A stretch of DNA of 64,000 nucleotides from Nitrosarchaeum sp. (GCA_021414365.1 JAIOOR010000019.1:1-64000); one strand, 5' to 3'. Shown: positions 1-10,607, counted from the stretch's first letter. Numbers and translations: made by a program. Notes: generated by a model not told the origin, from the letters alone.

Positions 1-915
1 ATAATTGAAATTAAAAAGGACTCTACTTTTGCATTTGCAACACTACATAGTGATTCCTTTTCTATGTCTGAAAATCAAAACATCATGGAGCTAAAAGTTG
101 TTCCAATTGGGGAAGGGGCTGACCTATCTCTGGAAACTACAAAAACTTTTGACACTCAGCCATCATCTAAAATGTTGGTTTTTCTTCCAATAGATAAAAT
201 TAATGCAAATCACAAAAACAATCTTGGTATAGTGCAAATTGTTGATCTTCAAGGTAATCCAATAATTCCATCCTTTGATGTAAAATCAAAAATCATATCA
301 TCTAAAGAAAATGTAATTCAAGTAATTGATGATGCTGTAATACCACATGGAAAATCATATGCGTCATTTCCAATTGAAACACTTGGAACTGTTGGCACTT
401 CTGTAATTTCAGCTAGTGCAAAAGGAGTAATTGGAACTGAAAGTGAAATAAACACTGATTCTTCATTGACAAAATTGAAAATATATGCAAGCGGAATTGA
501 TAATGTAATTCCAGTGGATAAACAAGTTGCAATTAAATTATTTATTGATGATGAAAATGCTGAATCTGTACCAGGTGCATCTATTAAAATCACCACTGAT
601 GGTAATTCACAAGTTGTCCCTAATGTAATTAGAACTGATTCTGATGGTAGTGCAATTGTCAGCTTGACTGCTACTAACGGGCCTAACATTTCATTAGATC
701 TTGTTGCAACTGCAGAGGGATATTCCGAAGGAAAGGATACAATCACAATCAATGTTGATGCTCCTGATAAATCCCTAAACGCAGTAAATCTTGAATTACC
801 TGAGTGGATTGTTTATGTTGTTATTGCAGCAATACTTATGATTGGTGTCTTAGTTGTTTTGTTTTTGAAAAAATCAAAGGCTCCAATAGAAGAAGAATGG
901 GAAGAAGATATTTGA
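1..915 (+). CDS. Partial cell-surface/Ig-like repeat protein with C-terminal TM helix (starts before window)
   Basis: Frame is open from base 1 through the listed ORF. Ig-like text (DENAESVPGASIKITTDGNSQVVPNVIRTDSDGSAIVSLTA) is followed by a C-terminal TM (WIVYVVIAAILMIGVLVVLFL) and a charged tail. Confidence 0.75.
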   Translation: MIEIKKDSTFAFATLHSDSFSMSENQNIMELKVVPIGEGADLSLETTKTFDTQPSSKMLVFLPIDKINANHKNNLGIVQIVDLQGNPIIPSFDVKSKIISSKENVIQVIDDAVIPHGKSYASFPIETLGTVGTSVISASAKGVIGTESEINTDSSLTKLKIYASGIDNVIPVDKQVAIKLFIDDENAESVPGASIKITTDGNSQVVPNVIRTDSDGSAIVSLTATNGPNISLDLVATAEGYSEGKDTITINVDAPDKSLNAVNLELPEWIVYVVIAAILMIGVLVVLFLKKSKAPIEEEWEEDI

Positions 916-958
916 TTTTACATAGAGATATTATATTACACTACTTTAGCATTGATCA

Positions 959-1849
959 ATGTTATTTGTCTGGCTTAGAGTAATTCGCATTAGATTTCTT
1001 TTAGCATCCGTCATTGCAGTATCTGTGGGCCTTGCAATAAACTGGCATCAAAATTCTGCTGTTTCTCCATTTGATGCCGTTTTGACATTTGCTGGCGTTT
1101 TGGCACTTCATGCCAGCGTTGATCTGTTAAATGATTACTGGGATTTCAAAAGAGGAATTGACACCGTAACAAAAAGAACTAAAATGAGTGGTGGTACTGG
1201 AGTGCTACCTGAAGGATTACTAAAACCGTCATCTGTTTACCGTGCTGGCATTGGGTTTTTGATTTTAGGTTCTTTAATTGGATTTTATTTTGTATTTACT
1301 AATGGAATAACAATAGCTGTAATTTTGGGATTTGCAATATTATCTATCTATTTTTATTCAACTAAAATTGTGGATTCTGGATTAGCCGAATTTTTTGTTG
1401 CAGTAAAAGGCACAATGATTGTACTTGGCACATCTTTTATTCAATCAAATCAAATAACTTTGGAATCTATTTTAGGTGGAATTGCTGTAGGTGTTTTATC
1501 CTCACTTGTTCTTTTTATTGTATCCTTTCCTGATCATGATGCAGACAAATCCAAAGGAAGAAAAACTTTGGTAATTGTGGTAGGTAAAAAAAATGCAACC
1601 TCTCTATTTTGGATATTTCCTACAATTTCGTATTCTGTGATTGTATTTGGTATTTTTATCGGAGTTTTTCCAATATTTTCTATAATTACACTGATTACCA
1701 TCCCATTAGTGATCAAAGCTGGGTTTGGTTTGAAGAGAAATTTTGATTCTACACAAGAATTGATGCCTTCCATGTCTTCTACATTGATGTTTAGTCGTAT
1801 TACTGGGGTATTGTTTGTGCTAAGTTTTTTGTTTAGTTTTAAATTTTGA
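959..1849 (+). CDS. UbiA-family prenyltransferase (MenA-like)
   Basis: NDYWDFKRGIDT motif, multiple TMs, second Asp-rich motif DHDADKSKGRKTL. Confidence 0.85.
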   Translation: MLFVWLRVIRIRFLLASVIAVSVGLAINWHQNSAVSPFDAVLTFAGVLALHASVDLLNDYWDFKRGIDTVTKRTKMSGGTGVLPEGLLKPSSVYRAGIGFLILGSLIGFYFVFTNGITIAVILGFAILSIYFYSTKIVDSGLAEFFVAVKGTMIVLGTSFIQSNQITLESILGGIAVGVLSSLVLFIVSFPDHDADKSKGRKTLVIVVGKKNATSLFWIFPTISYSVIVFGIFIGVFPIFSIITLITIPLVIKAGFGLKRNFDSTQELMPSMSSTLMFSRITGVLFVLSFLFSFKF

Positions 1850-1875
1850 TACTCTAGACATAAATTCAGTATTGA

Positions 1876-2988
1876 TTGATAATTTTTATGATCTCAGGTT
1901 TTGCTACCCATGAGGGAACAAAGAAATTTCTTGAAAACTCAGGCATAACTCCATTGAATTTCAAGCAAATTCACAATCTTGTATTATCAAATGTAGGTAT
2001 AGGGACATACCTTGGTGAAGCAAATGAAAAAACAGACGAACTTGTAAAAAATGCAATCAAACAATCTGTTTTATCTGGAATTAATGTCATTGATACCGCC
2101 ATTAACTATAGGGCTCAAAAAGCAGAACGATCTGTTGGAAAAGCTATTTCTGAATTAATTAATGAGGGAAAAATTACACGAGACCAAATTTTTATCAGCA
2201 CAAAAAATGGCTATATTACAAATGATGCTGATGTTAAACAAGAATTCTGGGAATACATTAAAAATGAATACACGCAAAAAGGCGTAATCAAGGAAGGCGA
2301 TGTATCCTCTGGTTATCATTGTATGACCACTGCGTATCTTGCTGATCAATTAGAACGAAGTTTAAAAAATTTGGGATTAGATTGTGTTGATTTGTTATAT
2401 TTACATAATGCTGTAGAAGGCCAAATTAAAGATGTTTCAAAAGAAAAATTTTTGGAAAATCTCAAATCCGTATTTGAGTTATACGAACAAAAAAGAAAAC
2501 AAGATAAAATCAAATTTTATGGCATGGCCACCTGGGAATGTTTTCGTGTTTCTAATGATAATCCACAATATCTTTCATTGCAAGATACTGTTGAATTAGC
2601 AAGGAAGGTTGGTGGCGAGAATCATGGTTTTAGATTTATTCAGTTACCATTTAACATGTATTATGATCAAGCCTTACTTGCAAAAAACCAAATCCTTGAT
2701 GGAAGACCTGTTTCATTGTTAGAATCTGCAGTCAAATTAAACATTGGTGTATTTACTAGTGTGCCTTTAATGCAAGGACGATTATTGGTACCTGGTGCAA
2801 TGCCTGAATTCAATGATCTAAAACCATCATTGCGTGCATTGCAATTTATCCGTTCATCTCCTGGAGTTTTAGCCCCACTTGTTGGACAAAAATCTCCAGA
2901 ACATGTTTCTGAAAATCTAGAGATTATGAAAATTCCTCCAATGCCTGAAGATGAATTTATTGCATTAGTTAAGAAACTCACTTCATGA
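1876..2988 (+). CDS. Aldo/keto reductase family protein
   Basis: NVIDTAINYRAQKAERSVG, DQIFISTKNGY, DCVDLLYLHN: AKR barrel motifs. Confidence 0.85.
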   Translation: MIIFMISGFATHEGTKKFLENSGITPLNFKQIHNLVLSNVGIGTYLGEANEKTDELVKNAIKQSVLSGINVIDTAINYRAQKAERSVGKAISELINEGKITRDQIFISTKNGYITNDADVKQEFWEYIKNEYTQKGVIKEGDVSSGYHCMTTAYLADQLERSLKNLGLDCVDLLYLHNAVEGQIKDVSKEKFLENLKSVFELYEQKRKQDKIKFYGMATWECFRVSNDNPQYLSLQDTVELARKVGGENHGFRFIQLPFNMYYDQALLAKNQILDGRPVSLLESAVKLNIGVFTSVPLMQGRLLVPGAMPEFNDLKPSLRALQFIRSSPGVLAPLVGQKSPEHVSENLEIMKIPPMPEDEFIALVKKLTS

Positions 2989-3078
2989 TATTGAAAATAT
3001 GTATTATTTTCTTGCATTCATGCGGTTGATTCTATAGAAAGCTAATAAATGGGTCATCTTTAAATTACTATTAGAAAT

Positions 3079-3444
3079 TTGTCTACTAAGATTTTTGATT
3101 ATCCTACTATTTGTAAAACAATTTTATCCATAGATCCAAAAATTAGATTTGCTGGAGTGATTAATGAGCGAGGCAGATTAGTTGCAGGCGGGATGAAAGA
3201 AAATGTGGAGCCCCTAGAAAATGAAAAAGATGATGAGATGATATTCATGGAGCTTGCATTAAGAGTAAAAATGAGAAAAGAATTTGATAAACAATTAGGC
3301 CGCGTAAATTTCGCAATGGCATCAAGAGAACGTGCATTGGCAATCAGTTTTCTGATTAATGATGATATTTTGTATGTAGTTTCAGAACCTGATGCTGATT
3401 ACGGTGCACTTCCAAAGAAAATACTACAAATAATTAATTCATAA
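3079..3444 (+). CDS. Conserved thaumarchaeal hypothetical protein (DUF6659-like), TTG start
   Basis: Full ORF; pattern FAGVINERGRLVAGG...MELALRVKMRKEFD recalled from thaumarchaeal family. Confidence 0.65.
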   Translation: MSTKIFDYPTICKTILSIDPKIRFAGVINERGRLVAGGMKENVEPLENEKDDEMIFMELALRVKMRKEFDKQLGRVNFAMASRERALAISFLINDDILYVVSEPDADYGALPKKILQIINS

Positions 3445-3484
3445 TTTGTTCTTCGTTATTGATTCTACATATGTATAAATAGAA

Positions 3485-3649
3485 TTGTTCAGTGAAAAAT
3501 TTGTGCCGGTAGATCCTGTTTGTGGAATTGAACTTGCTGAAGAATTAGCTGTCACACATGAATATGAGGGAAAAAAGTTATTTTTTTGCTGCAACGGTTG
3601 CAGAAAAATTTTCATAAGAAAACCAAAAAAATGGAAGAAAAATATCTAA
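3485..3649 (+). CDS. Small YHS-domain protein (TTG 3485 or GTG 3503 start)
   Basis: Read by eye: (MFSEKF)VPVDPVCGIELAEELAVTHEYEGKKLFFCCNGCRKIFIRKPKKWKKNI*. It has YHS-type DPVCG...FCCNGC and is below the ORF track cutoff. Confidence 0.75.
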   Translation: MFSEKFVPVDPVCGIELAEELAVTHEYEGKKLFFCCNGCRKIFIRKPKKWKKNI

Positions 3650-4596
3650 ACTGGAAAAGCCCCACACATACGACAAAATTTTGAGTTCTCTATGCTGAAA
3701 TTGCAATAAGGACATGACCTTTCATCACGTCTCTTTTCTGATATGCCGTACAATCTCCTGTAAATTTCATAGTAGTGCATAGATTCTTTTGTTCTAATTA
3801 TTACTCTGTCATCCTGCTCTATTTTCTTCTTTTTTTCTAAAAATAACTGATCGTTTATCACAGAATCAAATAAATTTGAAAGTCCTACTGTTCCTGATCC
3901 ATCTTGCATGGGTGATTTCTCTCTCCAAACAATTTGCATTGGTATGTTTTTCTCAAATGCTTTACGAAGGATCCATTTTCCGTGTCTTTTTCCATTCTCA
4001 TCTCTTACTTTAAGATCTGATGGAATTCCTTTTGCAAATTTTATTATCTTTTCATTTAGAAATGGTGATTCCACTGTAATCCCAAGCGCTTTACCTAGTT
4101 TCTGAGTTGGAAAATGCATTATTGCGCATACTCTTTGAATCTCTTTTTCTAGTTTATCTTCAGGCATATTTATAAAAAAACTATATCCTGCAAATAATTC
4201 ATCTGCCCCATCACCTGTAATTATTCCAGTACTGTTTTGCTCTTTTGCCCACTTTATTGCCATATACATTACTATGTTATTTCTAATTTCTATATCGTTG
4301 AAATTTTTTAATATTTTAATTGTCTCTTCTATTGCACTTAGAATGTCTGTTGTACTTACTTGATTAATTGTCAATGATAGGTTAAATTCCTTTGAAACTC
4401 TTTGGCAGTATGTAAGATCACTTGCAACAAAATCTTTTGCTATGATAGCTACTGTGTTTGGATTTCTTTCTTTTAGCAAATATGCTATTATTGTGCTATC
4501 TAAACCGCCTGATAATGCTATGGTGTTTGATCTACATGTTTCACATGATTCTTTTAACATCTGCTGCAATTTTTTAGAAATTTCTTCCAATGACAC
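3646..4596 (-). CDS. Asparagine-synthase-type (AsnB C-terminal) ATP-PPi amidoligase with C-terminal zinc ribbon
   Basis: ALSGGLDSTIIAYLL PP-loop, ITGDGADELFAGY, C-terminal CPYCNFSIENSKFCRMCG. Confidence 0.85.
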   Translation of the reverse strand: MSLEEISKKLQQMLKESCETCRSNTIALSGGLDSTIIAYLLKERNPNTVAIIAKDFVASDLTYCQRVSKEFNLSLTINQVSTTDILSAIEETIKILKNFNDIEIRNNIVMYMAIKWAKEQNSTGIITGDGADELFAGYSFFINMPEDKLEKEIQRVCAIMHFPTQKLGKALGITVESPFLNEKIIKFAKGIPSDLKVRDENGKRHGKWILRKAFEKNIPMQIVWREKSPMQDGSGTVGLSNLFDSVINDQLFLEKKKKIEQDDRVIIRTKESMHYYEIYRRLYGISEKRRDERSCPYCNFSIENSKFCRMCGAFPV

Positions 4597-4707
4597 GATA
4601 ATATTTTTGAAATTAAAATAGGTTAGCCTAACGACTTGAATGATTTACAATAAATGGCATTTTATGCATTGCAAACTTTAAATCCCTTGTACAAACTTTG
4701 TGGATTA

Positions 4708-5124
4708 ATGTTACTTCCCGCAGAAATTGAATCAAAAACCTTGATTCCTGCACTAAGAGCAATTCTTGCAAAAAAACTTGCAGAAGATCATAATATTCGT
4801 GAAGATGAAATTTCTAAAATGTTAGGTGTTACCCAAGCAGCTGTTAGTAATTACATCCGCGGAACACGTGGTGATCCTTCTTTGATTGCAAAACTTTTAG
4901 CAGAAAAACAAGTTTCCACTCTAATCGATGAACTCACTGATAATCTCTCATCTGATATGGCTTATACTCCATCCAGTCTTTCCAAATTTATTGGTCTTTG
5001 CAATTATATCAAATCAAGCTTGTTAATTTGTGAAATTCATCACAATCTTGAATCAAACATTGATGAAAAAGTCTGCAAAGAATGTGAAAACATGCTCTTA
5101 AAGGGTCCTGGCAGCGTTTACTAA
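4708..5124 (+). CDS. XRE/HTH transcriptional regulator
   Basis: REDEISKMLGVTQAAVSNYIRGTRGDPSL HTH. The ORF opens at 4654, but the internal ATG at 4708 (MLLPAEIESK) is the likelier start. Confidence 0.75.
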   Translation: MLLPAEIESKTLIPALRAILAKKLAEDHNIREDEISKMLGVTQAAVSNYIRGTRGDPSLIAKLLAEKQVSTLIDELTDNLSSDMAYTPSSLSKFIGLCNYIKSSLLICEIHHNLESNIDEKVCKECENMLLKGPGSVY

Positions 5125-5429
5125 ATTCTTATTAAAATAATTTCTATATTGGAAGTCATTCTCCCAATACCTGCGGCTGCTTCTGTGTCTAATTTTATTT
5201 TTTGAACCTTGGAATTTCCATGAAGCATTTTTTCTGTTATGATGTTCGCAACTGCAACTGCGTTTGGGATTGAATCCCCCACTGCTCTTAGAATTACTTT
5301 CTTTTTATTTCCTAATATTGGTAGGATCTCTATGGCTGATTGCATAACTGGGTCATATCGAATGTTAAAAATGATATCTTCAGATTTAATCTGATCTTGA
5401 CCATGTTCTTTAATATCTTCCATTAGCAT
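5121..5429 (-). CDS. Alba-family DNA/RNA-binding protein
   Basis: KKKVILRAVGDSIPNAVAVANIITEKM...VQKIKLDTEAAAGIGRMTSNIEIILIRI matches the Alba pattern. Confidence 0.75.
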   Translation of the reverse strand: MLMEDIKEHGQDQIKSEDIIFNIRYDPVMQSAIEILPILGNKKKVILRAVGDSIPNAVAVANIITEKMLHGNSKVQKIKLDTEAAAGIGRMTSNIEIILIRI

Positions 5430-5484
5430 TATTCAATAATTTGCAATTTTGTGTTCTATTAAGTTTTATCGACGATTGATTCAC

Positions 5485-6105
5485 TTAATCAAAGTAATCT
5501 ATTGGGATATTTTGATAATCGCCGTTTGGAAGTACTCTTCTTATGGTAATTGGAATTACTCTTTGTTCTAATTCTTCCATTGCTATGTCCAGTGATATTC
5601 TTGCAGTTTTTGGAATTGGAATGAATGGCGGTGCACCTAAAGATAATTGTAATGCTCTTGCTCCCATTATTCTTGCTTTCTCAAATCTTGTTAATGTAGG
5701 TGGTCCAATTGTGATCTTGCCTTTTTCACATGGAATTTCTATTGGCTCATGTTCTTCAACTGTTTCTACAACTTCTCTTTCTTCGATTTCTTTAATTCTT
5801 TTTTCAAGGGCTTCTTGTTGTTTTTCAGTTAGTGGTTCTAGACCTTCATTTTTTTCAATTAATTTTCGATAAGTATCCAACGCTTTATTTAATCCAGTGT
5901 TTACCTCGACATCTCCTTCAAAAACCTCCTCTACTTCTTGAGGCTCTATATACTCCTCTGGCTCTTCAACAATTACTTCTGCTTCATTAGAATCTGACAA
6001 GTACCCAAATTCTTTCAAAGCGTTATATATTCCAATAATTTTAAAATACGAATTGAGTTCAGCATCAGTCTCAAGAAAACAGATAATCTTGGAAATCAAA
6101 GGCAA
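5485..6105 (-). CDS. rpo6: DNA-directed RNA polymerase subunit K/Rpo6 domain with acidic N-terminal extension
   Basis: C-terminal LTRFEKARIMGARALQLSLGAPPFIPIPKTARISLDIAMEELEQRVIPITIRRVLPNGDYQ is typical RpoK; start uncertain. Confidence 0.85.
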   Translation of the reverse strand: MPLISKIICFLETDAELNSYFKIIGIYNALKEFGYLSDSNEAEVIVEEPEEYIEPQEVEEVFEGDVEVNTGLNKALDTYRKLIEKNEGLEPLTEKQQEALEKRIKEIEEREVVETVEEHEPIEIPCEKGKITIGPPTLTRFEKARIMGARALQLSLGAPPFIPIPKTARISLDIAMEELEQRVIPITIRRVLPNGDYQNIPIDYFD

Positions 6106-6439
6106 AACAAAGATTAGATGTGATCTAAAACGTCATTTATCACCAAGGACCGTTGGTACAATCTTGAGATCTTTACCATTGGAAGGACATGCTCATTTTC
6201 TAGGAAAAAACATCGCATACTTTGAGACCATGGTTGATTCTGGAAGTGAGAGATCAACAAAAAAATTCAAAAAAGGAGATATTGCTTTTTTATCTTCTGC
6301 TGGAAGTATTTGTTTTTTTATCGAAGATGTTTCATCTGGAAAAATAATGACACCAATTGGAAAAATCTTGGAAAATATAGATGCACTAAAGGATATTAAA
6401 TCTGGTGATGTGTTTTGTCTCTATGAAGAAACTGCTTGA
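6053..6439 (+). CDS. Cyclophilin-like (TM1367/COG2164-type) domain protein
   Basis: RCDLKRHLSPRTVGTILRSLPLEGHAHFLGKNIAYFET. Confidence 0.6.
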   Translation: MSSASVSRKQIILEIKGKTKIRCDLKRHLSPRTVGTILRSLPLEGHAHFLGKNIAYFETMVDSGSERSTKKFKKGDIAFLSSAGSICFFIEDVSSGKIMTPIGKILENIDALKDIKSGDVFCLYEETA

Positions 6440-6741
6440 TAGATGTAATGTCCGCTATATCCGCCGACTTTTTTAATAATTCCTTTCTTTGCTGATTCTG
6501 ATAAAAATGCATTTGCAGCTGAAACTTTAACTCCTGTTTGTCTTGCAAGATCATGTACTGTTACAACCTTTGCGTTTTGAATTATCTTTATTGCTTCTTT
6601 CTCATTTACTATTACTGTGATTTCCGCTTTACGTGGACCGCTCTCTCCCTTATCTTTTCTGTTCTTTTTTGAATCCTTTGCATCTTTTGATCCTTGAGCT
6701 TTATCCTGTTTTGCTGGAGTTACTTTTTTTGTTCCGCCCAT
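6421..6741 (-). CDS. rps25e: 30S ribosomal protein S25e
   Basis: VVTVHDLARQTGVKVSAANAFLSESAKKGIIKKVGGYSGHYIYQ; likely start MGGTKKVTPAKQ inside the ORF. Confidence 0.85.
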   Translation of the reverse strand: MGGTKKVTPAKQDKAQGSKDAKDSKKNRKDKGESGPRKAEITVIVNEKEAIKIIQNAKVVTVHDLARQTGVKVSAANAFLSESAKKGIIKKVGGYSGHYIYQAVSS

Positions 6742-6874
6742 AAACTGAGAAAAAAATAATCCTCTTATAAACGATGTATAATTCTTGAATCTCATCATAT
6801 TCATACCAAGAAAAACTGAATTAATTTAATCGACAAATTTTCAAATATAAATAACATCTAATTTACTTATAATC

Positions 6875-7087
6875 ATGGGTATTGTTTCAAAAGGTGCCAA
6901 ATGCAATGTTGACGGCTGTGACAAAGAAGGAGCTCGTTCATTGAACACCACAAAAGTAGAAAATGCCGGATTACGTGTTAGTTCTGTAGGCAAAAAGAGT
7001 GTTCTATGTAAAGAACATTACAAAGAATGGAAAAAAGAATCTAAAGATGATCGAGACTTAGAACGTGCTCGTTTTGACAAGTTTTAA
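6875..7087 (+). CDS. Conserved small Cys-containing protein
   Basis: GAKCNVDGCDKEG...VLCKEHYKEWKKESKDDRDLERARFDKF. Confidence 0.65.
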   Translation: MGIVSKGAKCNVDGCDKEGARSLNTTKVENAGLRVSSVGKKSVLCKEHYKEWKKESKDDRDLERARFDKF

Positions 7088-8193
7088 TTCTTCTTATTCT
7101 TTCTTGTTTTTGTTTTTCTATCAGGCGTTTTCAAATAATCGCTTTGTAGTTTTTCATAGTACGCCCCCAATTTCTTGTACAGTCTTTTTGGTTTTCTTGA
7201 ATTTTGATTGCTAAGTACATACAATGCAAGAATTGGAAACGCAATTGTTGCGTCTGCATAAACTGTAATCATGTCATGATGGGCATCTTGTACTTTGCCC
7301 CAACTTTTTCCTTCCTGCAGTGTTGCACCAGACAAACCACCTGTGTCTGGTCTTGCATCTGTGATTTGTATTACATAGTCTTGCCCGCCGTCATTTCTTT
7401 GAAGAATTTGATCTAACAAAGGACCTGTTTGCTGAGCTGTGTTTTTTGGAACCCCTCCACCAAGCTCCAATATCCCAGATTTTTTTGAATTGTATAAAAT
7501 TGATGCCTGCTCAATAATCTCTTTTACAAAATCTAAACTGTATATTTTATCATGTAGTCTGTGTACTGCCAAGTTCAAAGCCAAAGATGAGTCTTTCATG
7601 GTGGAAATGTATACCGGAACATCGTAATCATAGGCAGTTGTGATAAAACTTTTTTCTGGATGTTTTGATTTTTCTTTACTAATTTTACCCATTAGATTAC
7701 AAAATTCTGCAGTTGTAAATGGTTTATCTGTAAAATCCTTTGCAAACATTTTTTGTATTATGTGATCTTCTGCTTCTAATGTTTCATGGAATTTTATGTA
7801 TACATCTCTAATTCGTACGATCTCATTTTCATATAATTTCATATCATCTACATCGAAACTACCTTGTTTGACTGGTAATCCCCATGCGAAATGATCTTCA
7901 TGATAAACATTGGCACCGGTTGTGATAATCCAGTCTACAAAACCACGTTCAATCAAAGTTTTGATGATTCCACCAAATCCTACTGGAGTCATTGCACCTG
8001 AAACTGTAAGGCATATTGTAGCATCCTCTTTGATCATTTTTGCATAAAGTTTTGCTGCTTCGCCTAACTGCCTTCCATTATATCCAGAACTGGCAAAAAC
8101 ATCTACTAGATCTTCTATTGTCATCTTTGGATCAAGTTTGATATGTGGAATATCTTTGCCGTGAAATTCATGTGGGTCCATATCTATAAACAA
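7084..8193 (-). CDS. dys: Deoxyhypusine synthase
   Basis: SGAMTPVGFGGIIKTLIERGFVDWIITTGANVYHEDHFAW, GGGVPKN, YVIQITDARPDTGGLSGA. Confidence 0.93.
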   Translation of the reverse strand: MFIDMDPHEFHGKDIPHIKLDPKMTIEDLVDVFASSGYNGRQLGEAAKLYAKMIKEDATICLTVSGAMTPVGFGGIIKTLIERGFVDWIITTGANVYHEDHFAWGLPVKQGSFDVDDMKLYENEIVRIRDVYIKFHETLEAEDHIIQKMFAKDFTDKPFTTAEFCNLMGKISKEKSKHPEKSFITTAYDYDVPVYISTMKDSSLALNLAVHRLHDKIYSLDFVKEIIEQASILYNSKKSGILELGGGVPKNTAQQTGPLLDQILQRNDGGQDYVIQITDARPDTGGLSGATLQEGKSWGKVQDAHHDMITVYADATIAFPILALYVLSNQNSRKPKRLYKKLGAYYEKLQSDYLKTPDRKTKTRKNKKN

Positions 8194-8275
8194 AATTTTA
8201 CCGTAAATAATACTTGTGAATTTGATTTACTAAACCAAAAATCGTTATCTGCTTATTATTTTACTCAAACGTTTT

Positions 8276-8701
8276 TTAAATTATGGTTAATTTTACGGCA
8301 TTTCCATTACTGTCCCAAGCAAAAATATCTTTATCTTCATAAGGAAATCCAACGATCAAAGAAATTAGTTGAAAAAAGTTATTCAAATCAGTTACTGACG
8401 GGTGTGCATTTCCGCTTGGATGAGAATGAACTGTTCCGACATAACTCATATCCGCTGGTAGCATATAGTGTGGAAATCCTGAAGAAGAATGTGCATTAAA
8501 AGCAAATGGTGGAATAATTAATCCGTCAATTAGGATATTGCCTTTTTTTGACTTTCCTCGTAGAATTAAAATTCCTTCATTTGGATGCTTCATTTGACAA
8601 TAAGACAAAATACTATCTAAAACATCTTTTTTTAATTTTATTTCACGCTCTGTTTTTTCCAAAATTATATTTGGTTTTGATTTTGTTATTTTAAAAAACA
8701 T
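8276..8701 (-). CDS. JAMM/MPN-domain (Mov34-type) metallopeptidase
   Basis: VGTVHSHPSGNAHPSVTDLNNF JAMM motif. Confidence 0.85.
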   Translation of the reverse strand: MFFKITKSKPNIILEKTEREIKLKKDVLDSILSYCQMKHPNEGILILRGKSKKGNILIDGLIIPPFAFNAHSSSGFPHYMLPADMSYVGTVHSHPSGNAHPSVTDLNNFFQLISLIVGFPYEDKDIFAWDSNGNAVKLTII

Positions 8702-8860
8702 GTAATTTCTGAATACTTGACATGTCTTTTAACATATTCTTTCTCACAAACATTCAAGATTTTTTACACCTGAAAAATTTATGTGAATTTAAATGATAAA
8801 TCTAAATTAACATTGGTAATCATTACTTAAATTCATGTATTGCTCATACATTGTGATAAT

Positions 8861-9298
8861 ATGTCCACCAAAGAGCAAACAGCATTAAAAAACAGCATCT
8901 CAAATGAAAAGCCATCAAAGATCTCTATCTGTGATTTATCGCAAAATAATGCCTCTGAAATTCTCCAAAAAATGGAATATCAAGTTCCAATTTACCTACA
9001 AGGGTATTCTGACTTGTTTACGAAATACTTGCACTCATTTAACACTGTTTTTGGAACTTGCCGAATATCTGAAAAACAATTCTTTGATAAACTTGGAATT
9101 GATCACACTGTGATGCAAGAAATTGCCGATTACTGGAATTTTGTTAAAAATTTAACCTTGATCCAAATAGAATTAAATTCAAAATTTGTTGAAGATTATA
9201 TTGAATTTAGAGTCTCAACAATTGAATCTATTGATAAATCTATCACATCTATGTTAGATTATTATTCAAAAACTCTTTCCGAATTCAACAAAAAGTAA
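8861..9298 (+). CDS. Conserved hypothetical protein
   Basis: Complete ORF with thaumarchaeal composition; likely internal start MSTKEQTALK. Confidence 0.6.
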   Translation: MSTKEQTALKNSISNEKPSKISICDLSQNNASEILQKMEYQVPIYLQGYSDLFTKYLHSFNTVFGTCRISEKQFFDKLGIDHTVMQEIADYWNFVKNLTLIQIELNSKFVEDYIEFRVSTIESIDKSITSMLDYYSKTLSEFNKK

Positions 9299-9370
9299 CA
9301 CGATGTAAATTTATCAAAACCGATTCTAATTTGTTAAGTTGGTATTTTAAAATCTAAATTTATGAAATTT

Positions 9371-9562
9371 CTAATCCATACGATTTTTGTTTGATCTTGA
9401 CTTTCTTCTAAGAAGGGCATTACAACAAGGACATCTAATATTTGTGGTTTCAATAAAAATTGAACACAGCGAGCATCTTTTTTGCCCACTCTTATATTTC
9501 TTTGATGTAGATACTTTTGTAGTCTTGTGTAATACGCATATTCCATTACAATGATATGTCAT
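9371..9562 (-). CDS. Small zinc-ribbon protein
   Basis: MTYHCNGIC...CSLCSIFIETTNIRCPCCNALLRRKSRSN: two CxxC pairs. Confidence 0.75.
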   Translation of the reverse strand: MTYHCNGICVLHKTTKVSTSKKYKSGQKRCSLCSIFIETTNIRCPCCNALLRRKSRSNKNRMD

Positions 9563-9843
9563 ATCTATGAGAATTCTTTCCTGACTGTCTGAGGTTTTTC
9601 TAATCTACGCCAACTATTGTTTCTTTTATTTGTGATATTCTTGTCTGTTTCTTTCTTTTTATGCATACATTGTATTTGTAATATTTTTAATAAAACTGAA
9701 TTAACATTGTTAAGTATTCACTAAATACTACGTAAAACAGAATGTTGATCAAGCATGAAATTTTTGAGAAATTTTAATACTTCATTAATTAATCAGAAAC
9801 ATATGACAGGATACGACTTGAATATCCATAGGGTGCAAAGTAC

Positions 9844-10212
9844 TTGGTAAATGATAAAAATGACATCCTAAGGTCAATGGATGTCTTTATTGAAAAAATT
9901 CAACAATTACGTGGATTGATGCTTGGAGTTTCACTTTCTGCCATATTTTTAGCCCCTCTGGCAATTGTATTATCTCTGTATTTGGTCACACATCCAAAAT
10001 TCCTACATATATTAGAAAATGAAAATGAATTTGGATTCATTTTGATTGTTTTGATAACTGTAGTTTTAGTCACTTCTGGTATCTGGTTAATTACGGGCTT
10101 ACAGCAATTTCGTTCTCTGAGTTCTTGGAATAAAAGATATTCAAATTATTTGAAAAAACGCGATGATTTGGATAAACTCATCTCATCCGAATATAAACTA
10201 GATAAAGAATAA
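9844..10212 (+). CDS. Two-TM membrane protein
   Basis: Two long hydrophobic stretches with a charged tail. Confidence 0.6.
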   Translation: MVNDKNDILRSMDVFIEKIQQLRGLMLGVSLSAIFLAPLAIVLSLYLVTHPKFLHILENENEFGFILIVLITVVLVTSGIWLITGLQQFRSLSSWNKRYSNYLKKRDDLDKLISSEYKLDKE

Positions 10213-10224
10213 AATTTCAAAATT

Positions 10225-10599
10225 TTATGAATTTGAAGAGTCTCTTCTTGGGAATAGTTTTTCATAAGGTTCTATTATCTCATGACAAAAATTCATTCCT
10301 TTGTTTGTAACTTTAAAAATTGTAATGGTTCTTTTTCCATCTGCTTCTTCTATTCTTTGTATGATTTCATTTTTTTCTAGATTATCTAAAATTTCCTTGT
10401 GTTTTGTAATGTTTAATCCACAAAAACTAAACAATGATGTCTGATTAAGCTGACCATATTCTGAAAGAGTAAGTATGATATCTTTTACAATGTATATTCT
10501 GTCTCTATATTTTTTGGTATCTGTCAATACTGCCATTTGAGATAATGATAGTTTAACTATTGTGGATAATTCTTTAATTAACATTGTTAAGCAACCCAT
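10225..10599 (-). CDS. Winged-helix transcriptional regulator
   Basis: Gene-length wHTH pattern (LNQTSLFSFCGLNITKHKEILDNLEKNEIIQRIEEADGKRTITIFKVTNKG); possible internal start at 10584. Confidence 0.7.
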   Translation of the reverse strand: MGCLTMLIKELSTIVKLSLSQMAVLTDTKKYRDRIYIVKDIILTLSEYGQLNQTSLFSFCGLNITKHKEILDNLEKNEIIQRIEEADGKRTITIFKVTNKGMNFCHEIIEPYEKLFPRRDSSNS

Positions 10600-10607
10600 T
10601 ATAATGT